Shown piece after piece: positions 1-8,499 of a stretch of DNA of 64,000 nucleotides; position 1 is the stretch's first letter, and the number at the start of each line of letters is the position of its first letter. A program made the translations under genes and the position numbers. Source of the stretch: Mycolicibacterium lacusdiani (GTDB taxonomy: Bacteria; Actinomycetota; Actinomycetes; Mycobacteriales; Mycobacteriaceae). Under the pieces are notes generated by a model. The model searched no databases, was not told the origin of the DNA, and saw only the letters and a program-made list of their open reading frames with translations. The stretch is from positions 806,001-870,000 of the forward strand of contig NZ_JAKCFC010000001.1 of NCBI RefSeq assembly GCF_021916785.1. The letters are read 5' to 3'.

Positions 1-1
1 C

Positions 2-1831
2 TGGCCCGGGCTGGTGGCCGCGATCAGTGCCGCTGACCCGCACAAGTGGACACCGCGGGATCTGTTGCACGTCGCCGCCGAGCAGCTCGCCGACGCCATT
101 GACGAGGACCATCCGATCCCGCCCGGCGATTACGCCCGGCTCATCACCTACACCGTCGATTCGTTCACCCATCGCCTCCAGGCCCGCCTCGGCGTGGACT
201 TCGAGGACCTGCCCACCCCCGAGGATGCGCCGCCGGACCCCGCCGAGGAAGCACTGTTTCCGCCCGACCCGCAAGCTCCCCACGTGCACGTCGAGGAGCA
301 CCCGCCCGTCGACGACTACTTCAACCTCGCTGCGCCCGAAGACGCCGACGCCGTCGAATACGGGTCAGAAGAATATGCCGGTCTGCAATTTGAAGACCTC
401 TCAGCACATCGCCCTACACCCGAATGGGGCACGACTATGGACGCATTTGCCGCGCTGCGCGCCGAATACCGGAATGTCTGCGACGAAATCCAAACTCTTG
501 CCGCCGCTATTCGCGCCGGAAATGGCCCGGCGCTGCGCGCCGCCGTCGACGAACTGGTGCGCATGCGCCGCCAGGTCGATGCCGATCGCCCCTACAGCCA
601 CGCCGTCACCGACGTGATGGAGCAGTGGGCCGACGCCGACGGCGCCTACAACGACACCCTGCGTCTGATCGAGCACTCGCGCACCCAGCTCGACCTCCTA
701 CTGACCAACCCCGACGCCGACGAACTCGACATCATCTCGGCCCGCCAGCAGATCGCCTTCTACACCGACCTGCTCCCCGACCAGCCACCCGCTCTGCAGT
801 TCCAGCAGGCCCTGGCCAACGCCCAGGCCGCCCGCGCCGCGGCCGCCGGCGGCGCCGACAAGATCGTCAACGAGCGCGACATCGCCGCCGCCCGCCGCGA
901 CGCCGAACGCGCCGACCTTGCCACCCTCAACGCGCTGCGGGTACGGCGCCCGGTGCTGCGCCGCGAACTTGAACGCGCCGAGCGCGACATCGCCACCGCG
1001 TTCGCCGCCGCCCAGACCGCCACCTCCGACACCCTCGAACAGCTCCTCGACTCGGCACGCTCGGAAGTCGCTCTCCTCCAGGTCGCCGGCCACCTGGACC
1101 CCAAGCGCACTCCGCTGCTCATCCCCGACGCCGCACTGTCCGGCCTCGAACCCCAGACCGCCGACCGCCTCAAATCCGTGGCCGCGCAACCCTATCGACT
1201 CGCCGTCATCCGCGCCGACATCACCGACAGCGAAACCGCCGCAGCCCTCTACACCCTGCGCAACGCCGCCAACGCCGAAGACCGCAAGGTGCTGTGGCTC
1301 GCGCCCAACGACGCCAGCTCGACCCCCGCCCACGACGCCGAACTGGCTGACACCATCACCACCATCGAGCACGCCCACCAGCAGGTCAGTGAGCAGCAAT
1401 GGGCACTGCCGCCCGGCGCCATCGTCGTCATCGAGGATCCCGCGGCGGCTGAGTCCGGCCAGCTCGTCGACCTCGCCCGCCACGCCGCGGCCGCAGATGC
1501 CCGACTCATCCTTCTCGAACCCCGCACCAGCCGCGGGCCCAGCTCGTCGGCGGTGCAGCTGCTCACGCGATCGCTGCCCTGGAACCACACCCTCACGACC
1601 ACCACGTCAGCGCCGGAAGATCCGCTCCTGGCGTCGACGCCGGCAGTCATGCTGGCCGACCGCCTCGGCCGCGCACGCCTCAGCGAACCGTGGCAGCAGC
1701 TGCTCAGCCAGTACGACACCGCAGCCTCGGCGGTCCGCTCCGCCCAGCGTCGCCACCTCGCCCTGGGATGGCGTACCCAAGCCCGCTCGGCCGACCGCGA
1801 CCCCGCCCTCGGCGCCAGCATCGACGACTAA
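2..1831 (+). CDS. Relaxase/helicase-like protein, C-terminal part (5' end outside window)
   Basis: The frame is open from base 2 to a TAA at 1829-1831, so this is the C-terminal ~609 residues of a longer protein and the in-frame GTG at 14 is probably internal. It opens with a helical stretch containing DYARLITYTVDSF. An acidic, proline-rich linker follows, then long Ala/Arg/Glu-rich, coiled-coil-like helices (roughly residues 155-350). Last comes a compact domain in which VVIEDPAAA followed by ARLILLEP resembles the Walker B half of a degenerate P-loop fold. From knowledge of the family, such tails occur in actinobacterial MobF/TraA conjugative relaxase-helicases, and the neighbouring integrase and excisionase fit that. 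No relaxase histidine cluster or Walker A motif is in view, so the identity is an inference. A frameshifted copy of the last ~190 residues lies at 3872-4477. Confidence 0.6.
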   Translation, partial: WPGLVAAISAADPHKWTPRDLLHVAAEQLADAIDEDHPIPPGDYARLITYTVDSFTHRLQARLGVDFEDLPTPEDAPPDPAEEALFPPDPQAPHVHVEEHPPVDDYFNLAAPEDADAVEYGSEEYAGLQFEDLSAHRPTPEWGTTMDAFAALRAEYRNVCDEIQTLAAAIRAGNGPALRAAVDELVRMRRQVDADRPYSHAVTDVMEQWADADGAYNDTLRLIEHSRTQLDLLLTNPDADELDIISARQQIAFYTDLLPDQPPALQFQQALANAQAARAAAAGGADKIVNERDIAAARRDAERADLATLNALRVRRPVLRRELERAERDIATAFAAAQTATSDTLEQLLDSARSEVALLQVAGHLDPKRTPLLIPDAALSGLEPQTADRLKSVAAQPYRLAVIRADITDSETAAALYTLRNAANAEDRKVLWLAPNDASSTPAHDAELADTITTIEHAHQQVSEQQWALPPGAIVVIEDPAAAESGQLVDLARHAAAADARLILLEPRTSRGPSSSAVQLLTRSLPWNHTLTTTTSAPEDPLLASTPAVMLADRLGRARLSEPWQQLLSQYDTAASAVRSAQRRHLALGWRTQARSADRDPALGASIDD

Positions 1832-2160
1832 CAGCCACGAATCCGGCTCTGGTGGTCGACTTTTGCGCGCACCGCCCGCCAGCATCCCGTGGCGAGCCGC
1901 CCGACGGGACCCGCTGCCGCGTTCGAAGCTTCGGTAAGAAGGCCAGCACGACAGAGTTGCCCTGCCGGCGGGTTGACGGCGCTACCCGGGACATCGGCGA
2001 GCCCTCTTCTCGTTCGAATTAGAACTAGGCGAGGGTGGGTTGGCCGAACAAACCGACCCTCCCGATTGAGCGTCATGCCCCACTTGACACAGGCCTCATC
2101 CAGGTGTCGCCGGGTAGGCTCGCAGTGCAGTAAGCGGGGGCAGACGCAAGGGGGCTGCGA
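1832..2160. other. Intergenic region before the AlbA_2 gene
   Basis: 329 bases with no convincing gene. A TTGACA hexamer lies at 2084-2089 and a TAGGCT hexamer at 2115-2120, but they are 25 bases apart, too far for a standard sigma-A pair. The second alone could be a mycobacterial -10 element for the gene starting at 2161. The first ~30 bases after the relaxase-like stop resemble the bases after the matching position in the decayed copy (about 4478-4510), so the duplicated unit includes some 3' flanking DNA. Confidence 0.3.
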
Positions 2161-3681
2161 GTGATCGTTCCTGACGGCCGGACGGACTACGACAAGCTAC
2201 TTGAACTGCTCGGCAACCCAGAAGAAACCCACCTCGACCTCAAGTCGAAGGTCGACATGTCGGATCAGCTGGATCGACTGAAGTTCATCAAAGACGCCGT
2301 GACAATGGCAAACCGACCGCCGGGCGGCTACATCTTGATCGGTGTCGACGACAGCGGCGACCCCTGCATGCCCATCGGCACGACCACCGACCGCAAGCAG
2401 TTTGACGGCGCTCGGTTGGGTAGTCGTACACGTGCCTACATCGAGGGCGAGATCCACGTCCTCGTTCAGGTTCATGAGCACGAAGGCAACGAAGTTGTGT
2501 TGATTTTCGTCGAGCACCCTCGCGACAAGCTGCCACTACCGATGAGCAAGGACGGCCAGTACAACGGAGACGACAACAGGTCGGCAACCGTCTTCCGAAC
2601 GGGCGATACTTTCGTCAGAGAAGGCGCCGAGAACGTCCCTCTACGCCACGCGCACTGGCATGACATCCTGTCCGCCTACGCTGACCAAATTCGAAGCGAT
2701 GCAAGCGGTTTCGCCCAACGGCTGCTGCAAGAATTCATCAGTTCCCGAGAGAATCCGACCGGCGCCGCCCGCGACGACGACGTACCGCTGTTGATGGACA
2801 TGGACGAACCCACGTTCGCCGGCGCCGCCAGCGCTCTGCTGCGGACCGGCAATGACGTCAGAATCCGACAGTTTCTATCCACGCTGGGCCGATCGCTCGA
2901 TCCCAACGGCACCGTGGCGGACTACGAAGCAGCACTGGACAAGTGGGTCGTATTGTGCGCGCAAGCAATCTATTTCGAGCGATCCGACATCGCTGAACTC
3001 GCAATCAAACGGGTCAGCGACGCCTACAACCAACTAGGCGTGCGGTCCGATGACACGCTCAGACGCCTGGCCGTCGTCGTCCGGATCTACGTGCTGGGAA
3101 GTCTCGCGGTCCGCCTGGAGGCATGGCGGACCGTCCACGCGCTGGCGCTCCGTCCGGCACCGGCGAACGTGCACGACACCGGATATGTTTATTCGTCGTG
3201 GATCCGTCACGGCCAGGTTGACGCCAGCCGCGCCGACCTCACCAACGACGATCGCCGCGGCTACCTAATCTCCGGCGCCCGCGAACTGATGGCGGCACAC
3301 CCGACGATGCGACCAGACATCACCGACGACCAGATTCCCGCCGAGGTGACCGCCACCGACACGCTGCTCAACTCTACGTGCGAGTTCGACCTCGCGTACT
3401 GCTTCATCGTCTACGCCGAAGGCACTGACCACGGAGAAGCGTGGCCGTCGTCGATCGTCTTCGACGAAGATCGTTCCAAACCAATGGCACTGCGCATCGT
3501 CGCGGACCCCGACGTTCGCCGCGCAATGTTTCCCGACTCCGACGACGCGACCCTCGCCCAGGCGATGGCCGACGTGTACCACCGTGCAGTGACCGAGTCG
3601 GGCAGCAATTACGGCGCACGATGGTGGGGTATGCCTGGCTCCGTCGTCGCGTTCGTCAACGCCCACGGGTCTGCCGAATAG
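2161..3681 (+). CDS. AlbA_2 (Schlafen-type) domain protein of unknown function
   Basis: 506 residues from a GTG start preceded by AAGGGGG about 10 bases upstream. Residues ~15-135 look like an AlbA_2 putative nucleic-acid-binding domain: an acidic/basic ETHLDLKSKV strand, a helix KFIKDAVTMAN, then the typical GGYILIGVDDSGDP strand-turn and a later VVLIFVEHP strand. The remaining ~360 residues are mostly helical with no motif I recognise. AlbA_2 domains occur in transcriptional regulators and in defence-associated or mobile-element proteins, usually fused to other modules. Position between a relaxase-like gene and its decayed copy marks it as element cargo. Whether it is a regulator, a nuclease-like effector or a defence protein cannot be decided from sequence. 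Confidence 0.7.
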   Translation: MIVPDGRTDYDKLLELLGNPEETHLDLKSKVDMSDQLDRLKFIKDAVTMANRPPGGYILIGVDDSGDPCMPIGTTTDRKQFDGARLGSRTRAYIEGEIHVLVQVHEHEGNEVVLIFVEHPRDKLPLPMSKDGQYNGDDNRSATVFRTGDTFVREGAENVPLRHAHWHDILSAYADQIRSDASGFAQRLLQEFISSRENPTGAARDDDVPLLMDMDEPTFAGAASALLRTGNDVRIRQFLSTLGRSLDPNGTVADYEAALDKWVVLCAQAIYFERSDIAELAIKRVSDAYNQLGVRSDDTLRRLAVVVRIYVLGSLAVRLEAWRTVHALALRPAPANVHDTGYVYSSWIRHGQVDASRADLTNDDRRGYLISGARELMAAHPTMRPDITDDQIPAEVTATDTLLNSTCEFDLAYCFIVYAEGTDHGEAWPSSIVFDEDRSKPMALRIVADPDVRRAMFPDSDDATLAQAMADVYHRAVTESGSNYGARWWGMPGSVVAFVNAHGSAE

Positions 3682-3871
3682 CCGAGCAGCGCAAGGGCTG
3701 ACGGAACGCCGCCGTTCTCGGCGACCGCCTCTGTAGGTGCCATCCACCGGCGCTTTGCTACGCTATGGGGAGAACGGTGTGGTGACTGGTTGGTTTGTTG
3801 TCGGAACCGCGGCCGGGTGGGTGGCCGCCCGGAGCTTCACACCTGAATAAGCTGGAGCGGTCGGAACGTGG

Positions 3872-4477
3872 GTGGAAGCCCTCGCCACGATCGTTACTAT
3901 CATTCGGGCCGTCCGATCGTTCCAGTCGCAAACGCCCGACGGCAGGGTGCCTTGGCTCGCAGCGAGCGATACCAGCGCGGCGTCGGCCCGCGACGCCGAT
4001 CTGGCCGACGCCATCACCACGATCTGTCATGCCCACCGGCAGGTCAGCCAACACCAGCGGGCAATGCCGCCCGGGACCATCGTCGTGTAGACGACCCCGC
4101 GGCCGCCGAGCCCGACCAGCTCGCAGACGTCGCCCGCCACGCCGCAGACGCTCGGATAATCTCCTCGGCCACGGCGACAGCCGTGGGCCCAGCTCCCCCG
4201 CGCTGCGGCTCTCCACTCACTCGCTGCCCTGGAACTCGGCGCTCACGGTGGGCCCGTCCACGCTCGAAAGCCCACGCATGCGGTCGATTTCAGCAGTCAT
4301 GCTGGCCGACCGCCTCGACCGCAGCCGCCTCAACGAATCGTGGGAACAACTACTCACCCACTACGACACCGCGGCTCGCAAGGTCCGGTCCGCCCAACGC
4401 CGCCACGTCGCCCTGGGATGGCGAACCCAAGTCCGATCGGCCCACCGTGACCCGCCCTCGGCGCCAGCAACGACTAA
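3872..4477 (+). pseudogene. Decayed, frameshifted copy of the relaxase-like C-terminus
   Basis: Three consecutive reading frames together reproduce the last ~190 residues of the protein ending at 1831. Frame a (about 3930-4089) has DADLADAITTICHAHRQVS against DAELADTITTIEHAHQQVS. Frame b (about 4090-4190) has DDPAAAEPDQLADVARHAA against EDPAAAESGQLVDLARHAA. Frame c (about 4190-4450) has AVMLADRLDRSRLNESW and RSAQRRHVALGWRTQ against AVMLADRLGRARLSEPW and RSAQRRHLALGWRTQ. A one-base loss near 4450 shifts the frame again before the ancestral stop (TAA 4475-4477). The copy is too broken to be translated as one protein. The upstream limit of homology is approximate. Confidence 0.8.
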
Positions 4478-5100
4478 CAGCCACCAGGGCGGCTCTAGTG
4501 GCGGACTTCCGCGACTGACTGGCCGTCATGAGATCCATACGAGCAAGACTCAACGTGTCAACAGGGTTTGCACACGGAAGCTAAATCAAACCGCTTCAGA
4601 CGTACTTGGTGAAGTACTTCTACAAAGCTCGCCAGGCAGCGGACGCAAACAACCGCCCATGAGTGCACGTCGCGTTGCGCGCCACGGCTCGCGCAAGGCG
4701 TTAAGTCGCGTCCTGGGTATAGAGCGCGACACCCTGATGGCTGACGAAACATGCCGTCTAGATCCGAGGCGGCCCGACCGACTACCCATCCTGTGCGTCG
4801 GTCAGGCCGAAAGTCGTCGATCGATGACGACAACGGCGGACATGTGAAGAATTTGCCCTGACGGCCAATCCAATATGGCTCAGCTGGTGGACCTCATTCC
4901 GCCCGGAGTCATACGTTCACGTCATGCAATACCACGCCGGGGACCGTACGCCGGGTAGCGACCCGTTGGCCTGTGGCCAGGTCGCACCGTCGGTGATCGT
5001 TCTGATCGCACTGCGACAGTTGTCCACAAACCCTGCCATCACGCCGCTGTTTCAGCAGTACGTGGTCAACGTCCCCGAGCTACGACGCGCTTCAGATCGA
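4478..5100. other. Gene-poor stretch inside the element
   Basis: No reading frame here has convincing codon use or a ribosome binding site. A 69-codon frame at 4924-5133 overlaps the excisionase start and has no support. Visible small signals are a perfect inverted repeat GTACTT-GGTG-AAGTAC at 4602-4617 and a single TTGTCCACA (DnaA-box-like) at 5020-5028. Neither is clustered enough to call an origin. The region is lower in GC than the flanking core genes, as expected for element DNA. Confidence 0.4.
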
Positions 5101-5113
5101 GGAGGTGAAACAA

Positions 5114-5296
5114 TTGAGCACCAACATCTTTGACGGTTTACCGCTGCTACTTGCAGTTCCTCAAGCCGCTGCAATCCTCGGCATCAGCCGGGCGGCAGCG
5201 TATCGGCTCGCCGCCTCGGGCGAACTGCCGGTGCGCCGACTTGGCGGCCGCGTCTACGTCGTTACCGCAGAGCTACAACAGCTGATTGCGTCGTAA
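5114..5296 (+). CDS. Excisionase-family helix-turn-helix protein
   Basis: A 60-residue protein with the classic MerR-like/excisionase layout. LLAVPQAAAILGISRAAAYRLAASGELPVRR gives helix 1 and helix 2, and LGGRVYV is the wing. A GTG at 5105 sits inside the Shine-Dalgarno sequence GGAGGTG (5101-5107), so it cannot be the start. The TTG at 5114-5116, 6 bases downstream of that motif, is the better choice and gives MSTNIFDGLPLL. The gene lies 156 bases upstream of the integrase on the same strand. Known role of the family: a DNA-bending recombination directionality factor that helps the integrase excise the element. A general regulator role is possible but less likely next to an integrase. Confidence 0.8.
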   Translation: MSTNIFDGLPLLLAVPQAAAILGISRAAAYRLAASGELPVRRLGGRVYVVTAELQQLIAS

Positions 5297-5452
5297 GCCG
5301 CCGCGCCCTCCGATTGGCGTCGCGAGCGGTCCACGACGATTAGATTGAGCGTTAGGTGAGGCGAATCCAGTCCGCCGCGCGCACCTGTCGCAGGCCTGAG
5401 GCAACATTGGATGGAACCACTCGGGTGCAGACGGGTGTCGGCAGGAGGGCAG

Positions 5453-6847
5453 ATGACTACCACTGACGAGCCAGGTACCAAACGCGCCCGTCGCGCGGAG
5501 CCGATCACCAGACACACCGCAATGAACGGCGCAGTCAGTTATAGGTTTCAGGTCGACGTCGGCATCCAGCCCAACGGCACCCGCGACAGGCAGCGATTCA
5601 CCTTTCCCACGCTTGCGGAAGCGCGTCGCGAATACCGGAGAATCACCACCGAGGTGGCAGCCGGCGCATTCGTTAAACGCGATCCCACGACTGTCGCTGA
5701 GTATCTGATCCGGTGGCTCGACAGCAGACGCGACGTGCGTCCCAACACCCTCACCGGATACCGGCATTCTCTAAAGCCTGTCATCGACACTCTCGGGAGT
5801 ATGGGTCTTCAACAGCTGCGCACCGCGGACATCGACGCTCTGGTGACGTTGCGACTGAGCGGCGCGCCGGTCACCCAGCGCGACAGAAGAGGCCGTCGCG
5901 CAGCAGAAGTCCTCACTTTCTTGCGAGGCCAGCCCGAAGGGGCGCAGTACAACGAGATCCTGGCGGCCCTCGGTGAACCAGGTATCAGGTCCCTTGACCG
6001 GCTTGTGACTTCGGGTGGCGTGGTGCGGAAAGGGCGCGGTCGCTACGTCGCCGCCGAACCAAGTGACCCACAGCGCCCCCGGGTTCGAGGCAGCGTCAGT
6101 CCGAGAACTGTGGTCACCATGCTGGTCGTGCTGTCGTCCGCCCTCGACGACGCGATGCGGGAAGGTCTGGTCGCGCGGAATGTGGCGCGCTTGGTAAAGC
6201 GCCCGACAGTCGAACACCACGAAATGCAAAGCTGGACCCCTGAACAGGCCGGCCAGTTCCGGCATCACGTGCGTGACGACCGTCTGAACGCCTGCTGGTT
6301 GTTGACCCTCGCCGGACTTCGCCGCTCGGAAGTACTCGGCCTCAGATGGTCTGACGTCGATTTCGATGCTGGCACCGTGTCCGTCGCTCAGGGCCGCGTG
6401 GTGGTCGAAGGCACAGGCACAGTCACCGGCGACCCAAAGTCAAAGCGCTCGCGCCGGGCGCTCCCGATGCCCGTCGACGTCCTTACAGCGCTCCGTACCT
6501 TCAGGCTTCGCCAAGCCGAGGAACGCCTCGCAATCGGTTCGCAGTATCCCGACACCGGACTCGTTGCCGTCAACGCGGACGGCTCCCCCGTCCGGCCGGA
6601 GACATACTCATCCCAGTTCGCTCAGCACGCGAAAGACGCTGGCGTGCCGGTCATTCGGCTACACGATGTGCGGCACACCGCCGCCACCATGCTGCTCGAC
6701 GGCGGCACCACACCGTCGGCGACGGCAAAGTGGCTGGGCCACGATCCGGCGATCACGCTGCGGGTGTATGGACACGTCTATGACGATGCACTCGCCGCGG
6801 CGGGTGATGCGCTGATGGGACGGTCGCGCACTAGCGGCGAGCCGTAG
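5453..6847 (+). CDS. Tyrosine site-specific recombinase (integrase)
   Basis: 464 residues from ATG 5453, chosen over an in-frame ATG at 5411 because AGGAGGG (5443-5449) lies just before it. An N-terminal arm-binding-like domain (about 25-75) is followed by a SAM-like core-binding domain (about 80-250) and the C-terminal catalytic domain. Catalytic residues are visible: R290 (AGLRRSE), the hairpin lysine K329 (PKSKRSRR), H404 and R407 (LHDVRHT), H430 (WLGH) and the nucleophile Y439 (RVYGHVY). The set is complete, so the enzyme should be active. Odd feature: residues ~140-212 form an insertion inside the core-binding domain that looks like a winged helix (EVLTFLRG, YNEILAAL, SLDRLVTSG, GRGRYVA). 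It should catalyse integration and excision of the element at the nearby tRNA-Val. Confidence 0.93.
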   Translation: MTTTDEPGTKRARRAEPITRHTAMNGAVSYRFQVDVGIQPNGTRDRQRFTFPTLAEARREYRRITTEVAAGAFVKRDPTTVAEYLIRWLDSRRDVRPNTLTGYRHSLKPVIDTLGSMGLQQLRTADIDALVTLRLSGAPVTQRDRRGRRAAEVLTFLRGQPEGAQYNEILAALGEPGIRSLDRLVTSGGVVRKGRGRYVAAEPSDPQRPRVRGSVSPRTVVTMLVVLSSALDDAMREGLVARNVARLVKRPTVEHHEMQSWTPEQAGQFRHHVRDDRLNACWLLTLAGLRRSEVLGLRWSDVDFDAGTVSVAQGRVVVEGTGTVTGDPKSKRSRRALPMPVDVLTALRTFRLRQAEERLAIGSQYPDTGLVAVNADGSPVRPETYSSQFAQHAKDAGVPVIRLHDVRHTAATMLLDGGTTPSATAKWLGHDPAITLRVYGHVYDDALAAAGDALMGRSRTSGEP

Positions 6848-6865
6848 GCGGGGCGGACGCCAGGG

Positions 6866-7024
6866 CTACACGCCGGTGTTACCGCGTGCCTCAACCCATT
6901 TGATTAGACGGCGGCGGCGTTCTGCGATGCGCTCGGGATTCTGCTCCGCGCCACGCTCGGCGGCGTCGGCTTCCTCCCACGCACGACGCATGTCAGCGTC
7001 ACGGAACTCCAAAGTCTTCGCCAT
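6866..7024 (-). CDS. Small basic/helical hypothetical protein (52 aa)
   Basis: Reading leftward, ATG at 7022-7024 opens 52 codons ending in TAG (6866-6868). The product begins MAKTLEFRDADMRRAWEEAD and continues with an Arg/Glu-rich amphipathic helix (ERIAERRRRLIKW). AGAGGGTGAG just upstream is a plausible ribosome binding site, and TATGCT at 7049-7054 (minus strand) a plausible -10 element. The codon pattern is clean and third positions are GC-rich. It sits between the convergent integrase and the Fic gene, on the same strand as the Fic gene and 152 bases beyond its stop. It could be an accessory or antitoxin-like partner of the Fic protein, or an unrelated element gene. I do not recognise the family. 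Confidence 0.5.
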   Translation of the reverse strand: MAKTLEFRDADMRRAWEEADAAERGAEQNPERIAERRRRLIKWVEARGNTGV

Positions 7025-7176
7025 CACTCACCCTCTTCGGACGTCGCCAGCATAGCTGCGCTTCCCGACACAACACGTTAGGCATCTGCGACACCGTTCA
7101 AAGCGAAGCGCCTAGAGCCGCCTACTTCCGCCTTGGCGCGACAGCAACGGGACCGAGGAGCGAGTTGAGCGGTCGA

Positions 7177-8352
7177 TTAACCGCGTCGGCCGGCGCGCGC
7201 GGCGAAAGCATCGAGCGCGGCGAGTACTTCTGGAGAACGCCACACTCTGTTGCGGGGCCCGTTGGTTGTCTCGACGAGAATTCCTGCTTTCGTGAGCGGG
7301 TTGAGATAGCGGTGAGCATTGGTCGACTCGACGCCCAGTTCTTGCGCCAGTAGTACGGCGTTCAGGACCGGGCGGCGAGTCAACAAGTCGGCGACCTTCC
7401 ACACCGCGGAGTCGGACCGCGCGGAGATCACACCGTTCCAGTTTTCCCGGATCTCGCGAAGTTCGACGACCAGTTGTCGCCCGTTGGCGATCGCCAGAAT
7501 GGTGGCTCGCGAGAAGCTCTCGACAATCGGCGCGGCGTCACCGTCGCGATAGCTCGTCAATGCGGCGAAGTACGCGCCGGTGTCGGCCAACAGCCCGGCT
7601 GAGACCGGCACCGTAACCTGCCGCGTCAATCCCTTATCGCGCAGCATCGCTTGCACTAATGCGCGCCCTGTCCGGCCGTTGCCGTCGGTAAAGGGGTGGA
7701 TGGTCTCGAACTGTGCGTGACTCACCGCGATCTGCGGCAGCGCGGGCACGTCGGCCCGGTGGGCGAACGCGATCAGATCGCTGATCGCCCCAGGGATCAG
7801 CTCATGACGCGGGCCGACAAACGTCGCGCCGATCGGGGTGGACCCACTTCCGATCCACACTGGCTCGGTGCGGAACTCGCCTGGGGTGTGGCGGGGATCG
7901 TTGATCATCAAGGCGCGGTGCATCGTCCGGATAGTGTCCGCGTTCAAGGTGTCAGACAGGGCGACCGCTGCCTGCATCGCAGCGGTGTTGGCGACGACCA
8001 TGGCCGCGTTTCGCTTGGACTTTCCACCGGGCAGCTCGGCCTCACCGATTGCGCGCGCCGAGGCGGTCAGGTTCTCAATCTGCGAACTCGCGGCGGATTC
8101 CGACCGCAGCAACACTGATGCGAACGGAGCGATCTCGCCGCCGAGTTCGGCGTCAAACCGTGCAATCTCGCGGCTGGCTGACTCAGCGTCGGCCAACACA
8201 AACGATGGCAGCTCCAAAACTAGTTCGGCAATGCTGGCGGGCACCGTGGGGTGATAGGTGCCGTACTTGGGTAGCGCTCGCCCCGCATGCCTCCTGCTCT
8301 GCGGCTCCCAACGGACGTCCTCGCGAGTCACAGAGCTAAGTGAAGTCACCAC
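7177..8352 (-). CDS. Fic-domain protein (AMPylase-type) with C-terminal winged helix
   Basis: 391 residues. The catalytic Fic motif HPFTDGNGRTGR is complete at residues 219-230, with the active-site His219 and anion-binding Gly/Asn/Arg. The N-terminal inhibitory motif [S/T]xxxE[G/N] is present as SSQIEN (89-94), which places it among Fic proteins whose own N-terminus blocks ATP. The C-terminal ~70 residues (VADLLTRRPV, AVLLAQELGVESTNAHRYLNPLTKAGIL) form a winged-helix DNA-binding domain. Known activity: transfer of AMP from ATP to a target hydroxyl group. GTG 8352 is one of two adjacent GTG codons (8352 and 8349). There is no clear ribosome binding site, so a leaderless transcript is likely. 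The start overlaps an operator half-site (8337-8347), suggesting autoregulation through the winged helix. The gene is element cargo. Confidence 0.92.
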   Translation of the reverse strand: MVTSLSSVTREDVRWEPQSRRHAGRALPKYGTYHPTVPASIAELVLELPSFVLADAESASREIARFDAELGGEIAPFASVLLRSESAASSQIENLTASARAIGEAELPGGKSKRNAAMVVANTAAMQAAVALSDTLNADTIRTMHRALMINDPRHTPGEFRTEPVWIGSGSTPIGATFVGPRHELIPGAISDLIAFAHRADVPALPQIAVSHAQFETIHPFTDGNGRTGRALVQAMLRDKGLTRQVTVPVSAGLLADTGAYFAALTSYRDGDAAPIVESFSRATILAIANGRQLVVELREIRENWNGVISARSDSAVWKVADLLTRRPVLNAVLLAQELGVESTNAHRYLNPLTKAGILVETTNGPRNRVWRSPEVLAALDAFAARAGRRG

Positions 8353-8468
8353 CGCAGTCTAACTTCACTTATTTGTCTAAGTGAAGTCCGAAGACGCATC
8401 TGACTTCAGTTAGCGGGATCGCCTGGGGTGTCTACAACCAACTGGCGCCTCCGCGTGTAAGTCAAGTC
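8337..8468. promoter_or_regulatory. Operator array of five TAAGTGAAGT half-sites at the fic promoter
   Basis: Half-sites in alternating orientation are TAAGTGAAGT at 8337-8346, ACTTCACTTA at 8362-8371, TAAGTGAAGT at 8378-8387, ACTTCAGTTA at 8403-8412 (one mismatch), and TAAGTCAAGT at 8458-8467 (one mismatch). The first four form two inverted pairs, each with a 15-base spacer, and the two pairs are repeated with a 41-base period, about four helical turns. The inner facing pair (8362-8387) is a perfect palindrome around TTTGTC. The first half-site overlaps the fic start codon. The geometry points to cooperative binding by a dimeric regulator, most simply the Fic protein's own winged helix. Confidence 0.75.
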
Positions 8469-8499
8469 CAAGGCCCGTTGGGCTCACCCGTTCGAAATC

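Noticed and set aside
5020..5028. DnaA-box-like TTGTCCACA
   Set aside because: A single copy, expected about once by chance in a window of this size; no clustering or AT-rich unwinding region.
4924..5133. 69-codon open frame before the excisionase
   Set aside because: Overlaps the excisionase start, has no ribosome binding site and an unnatural composition.
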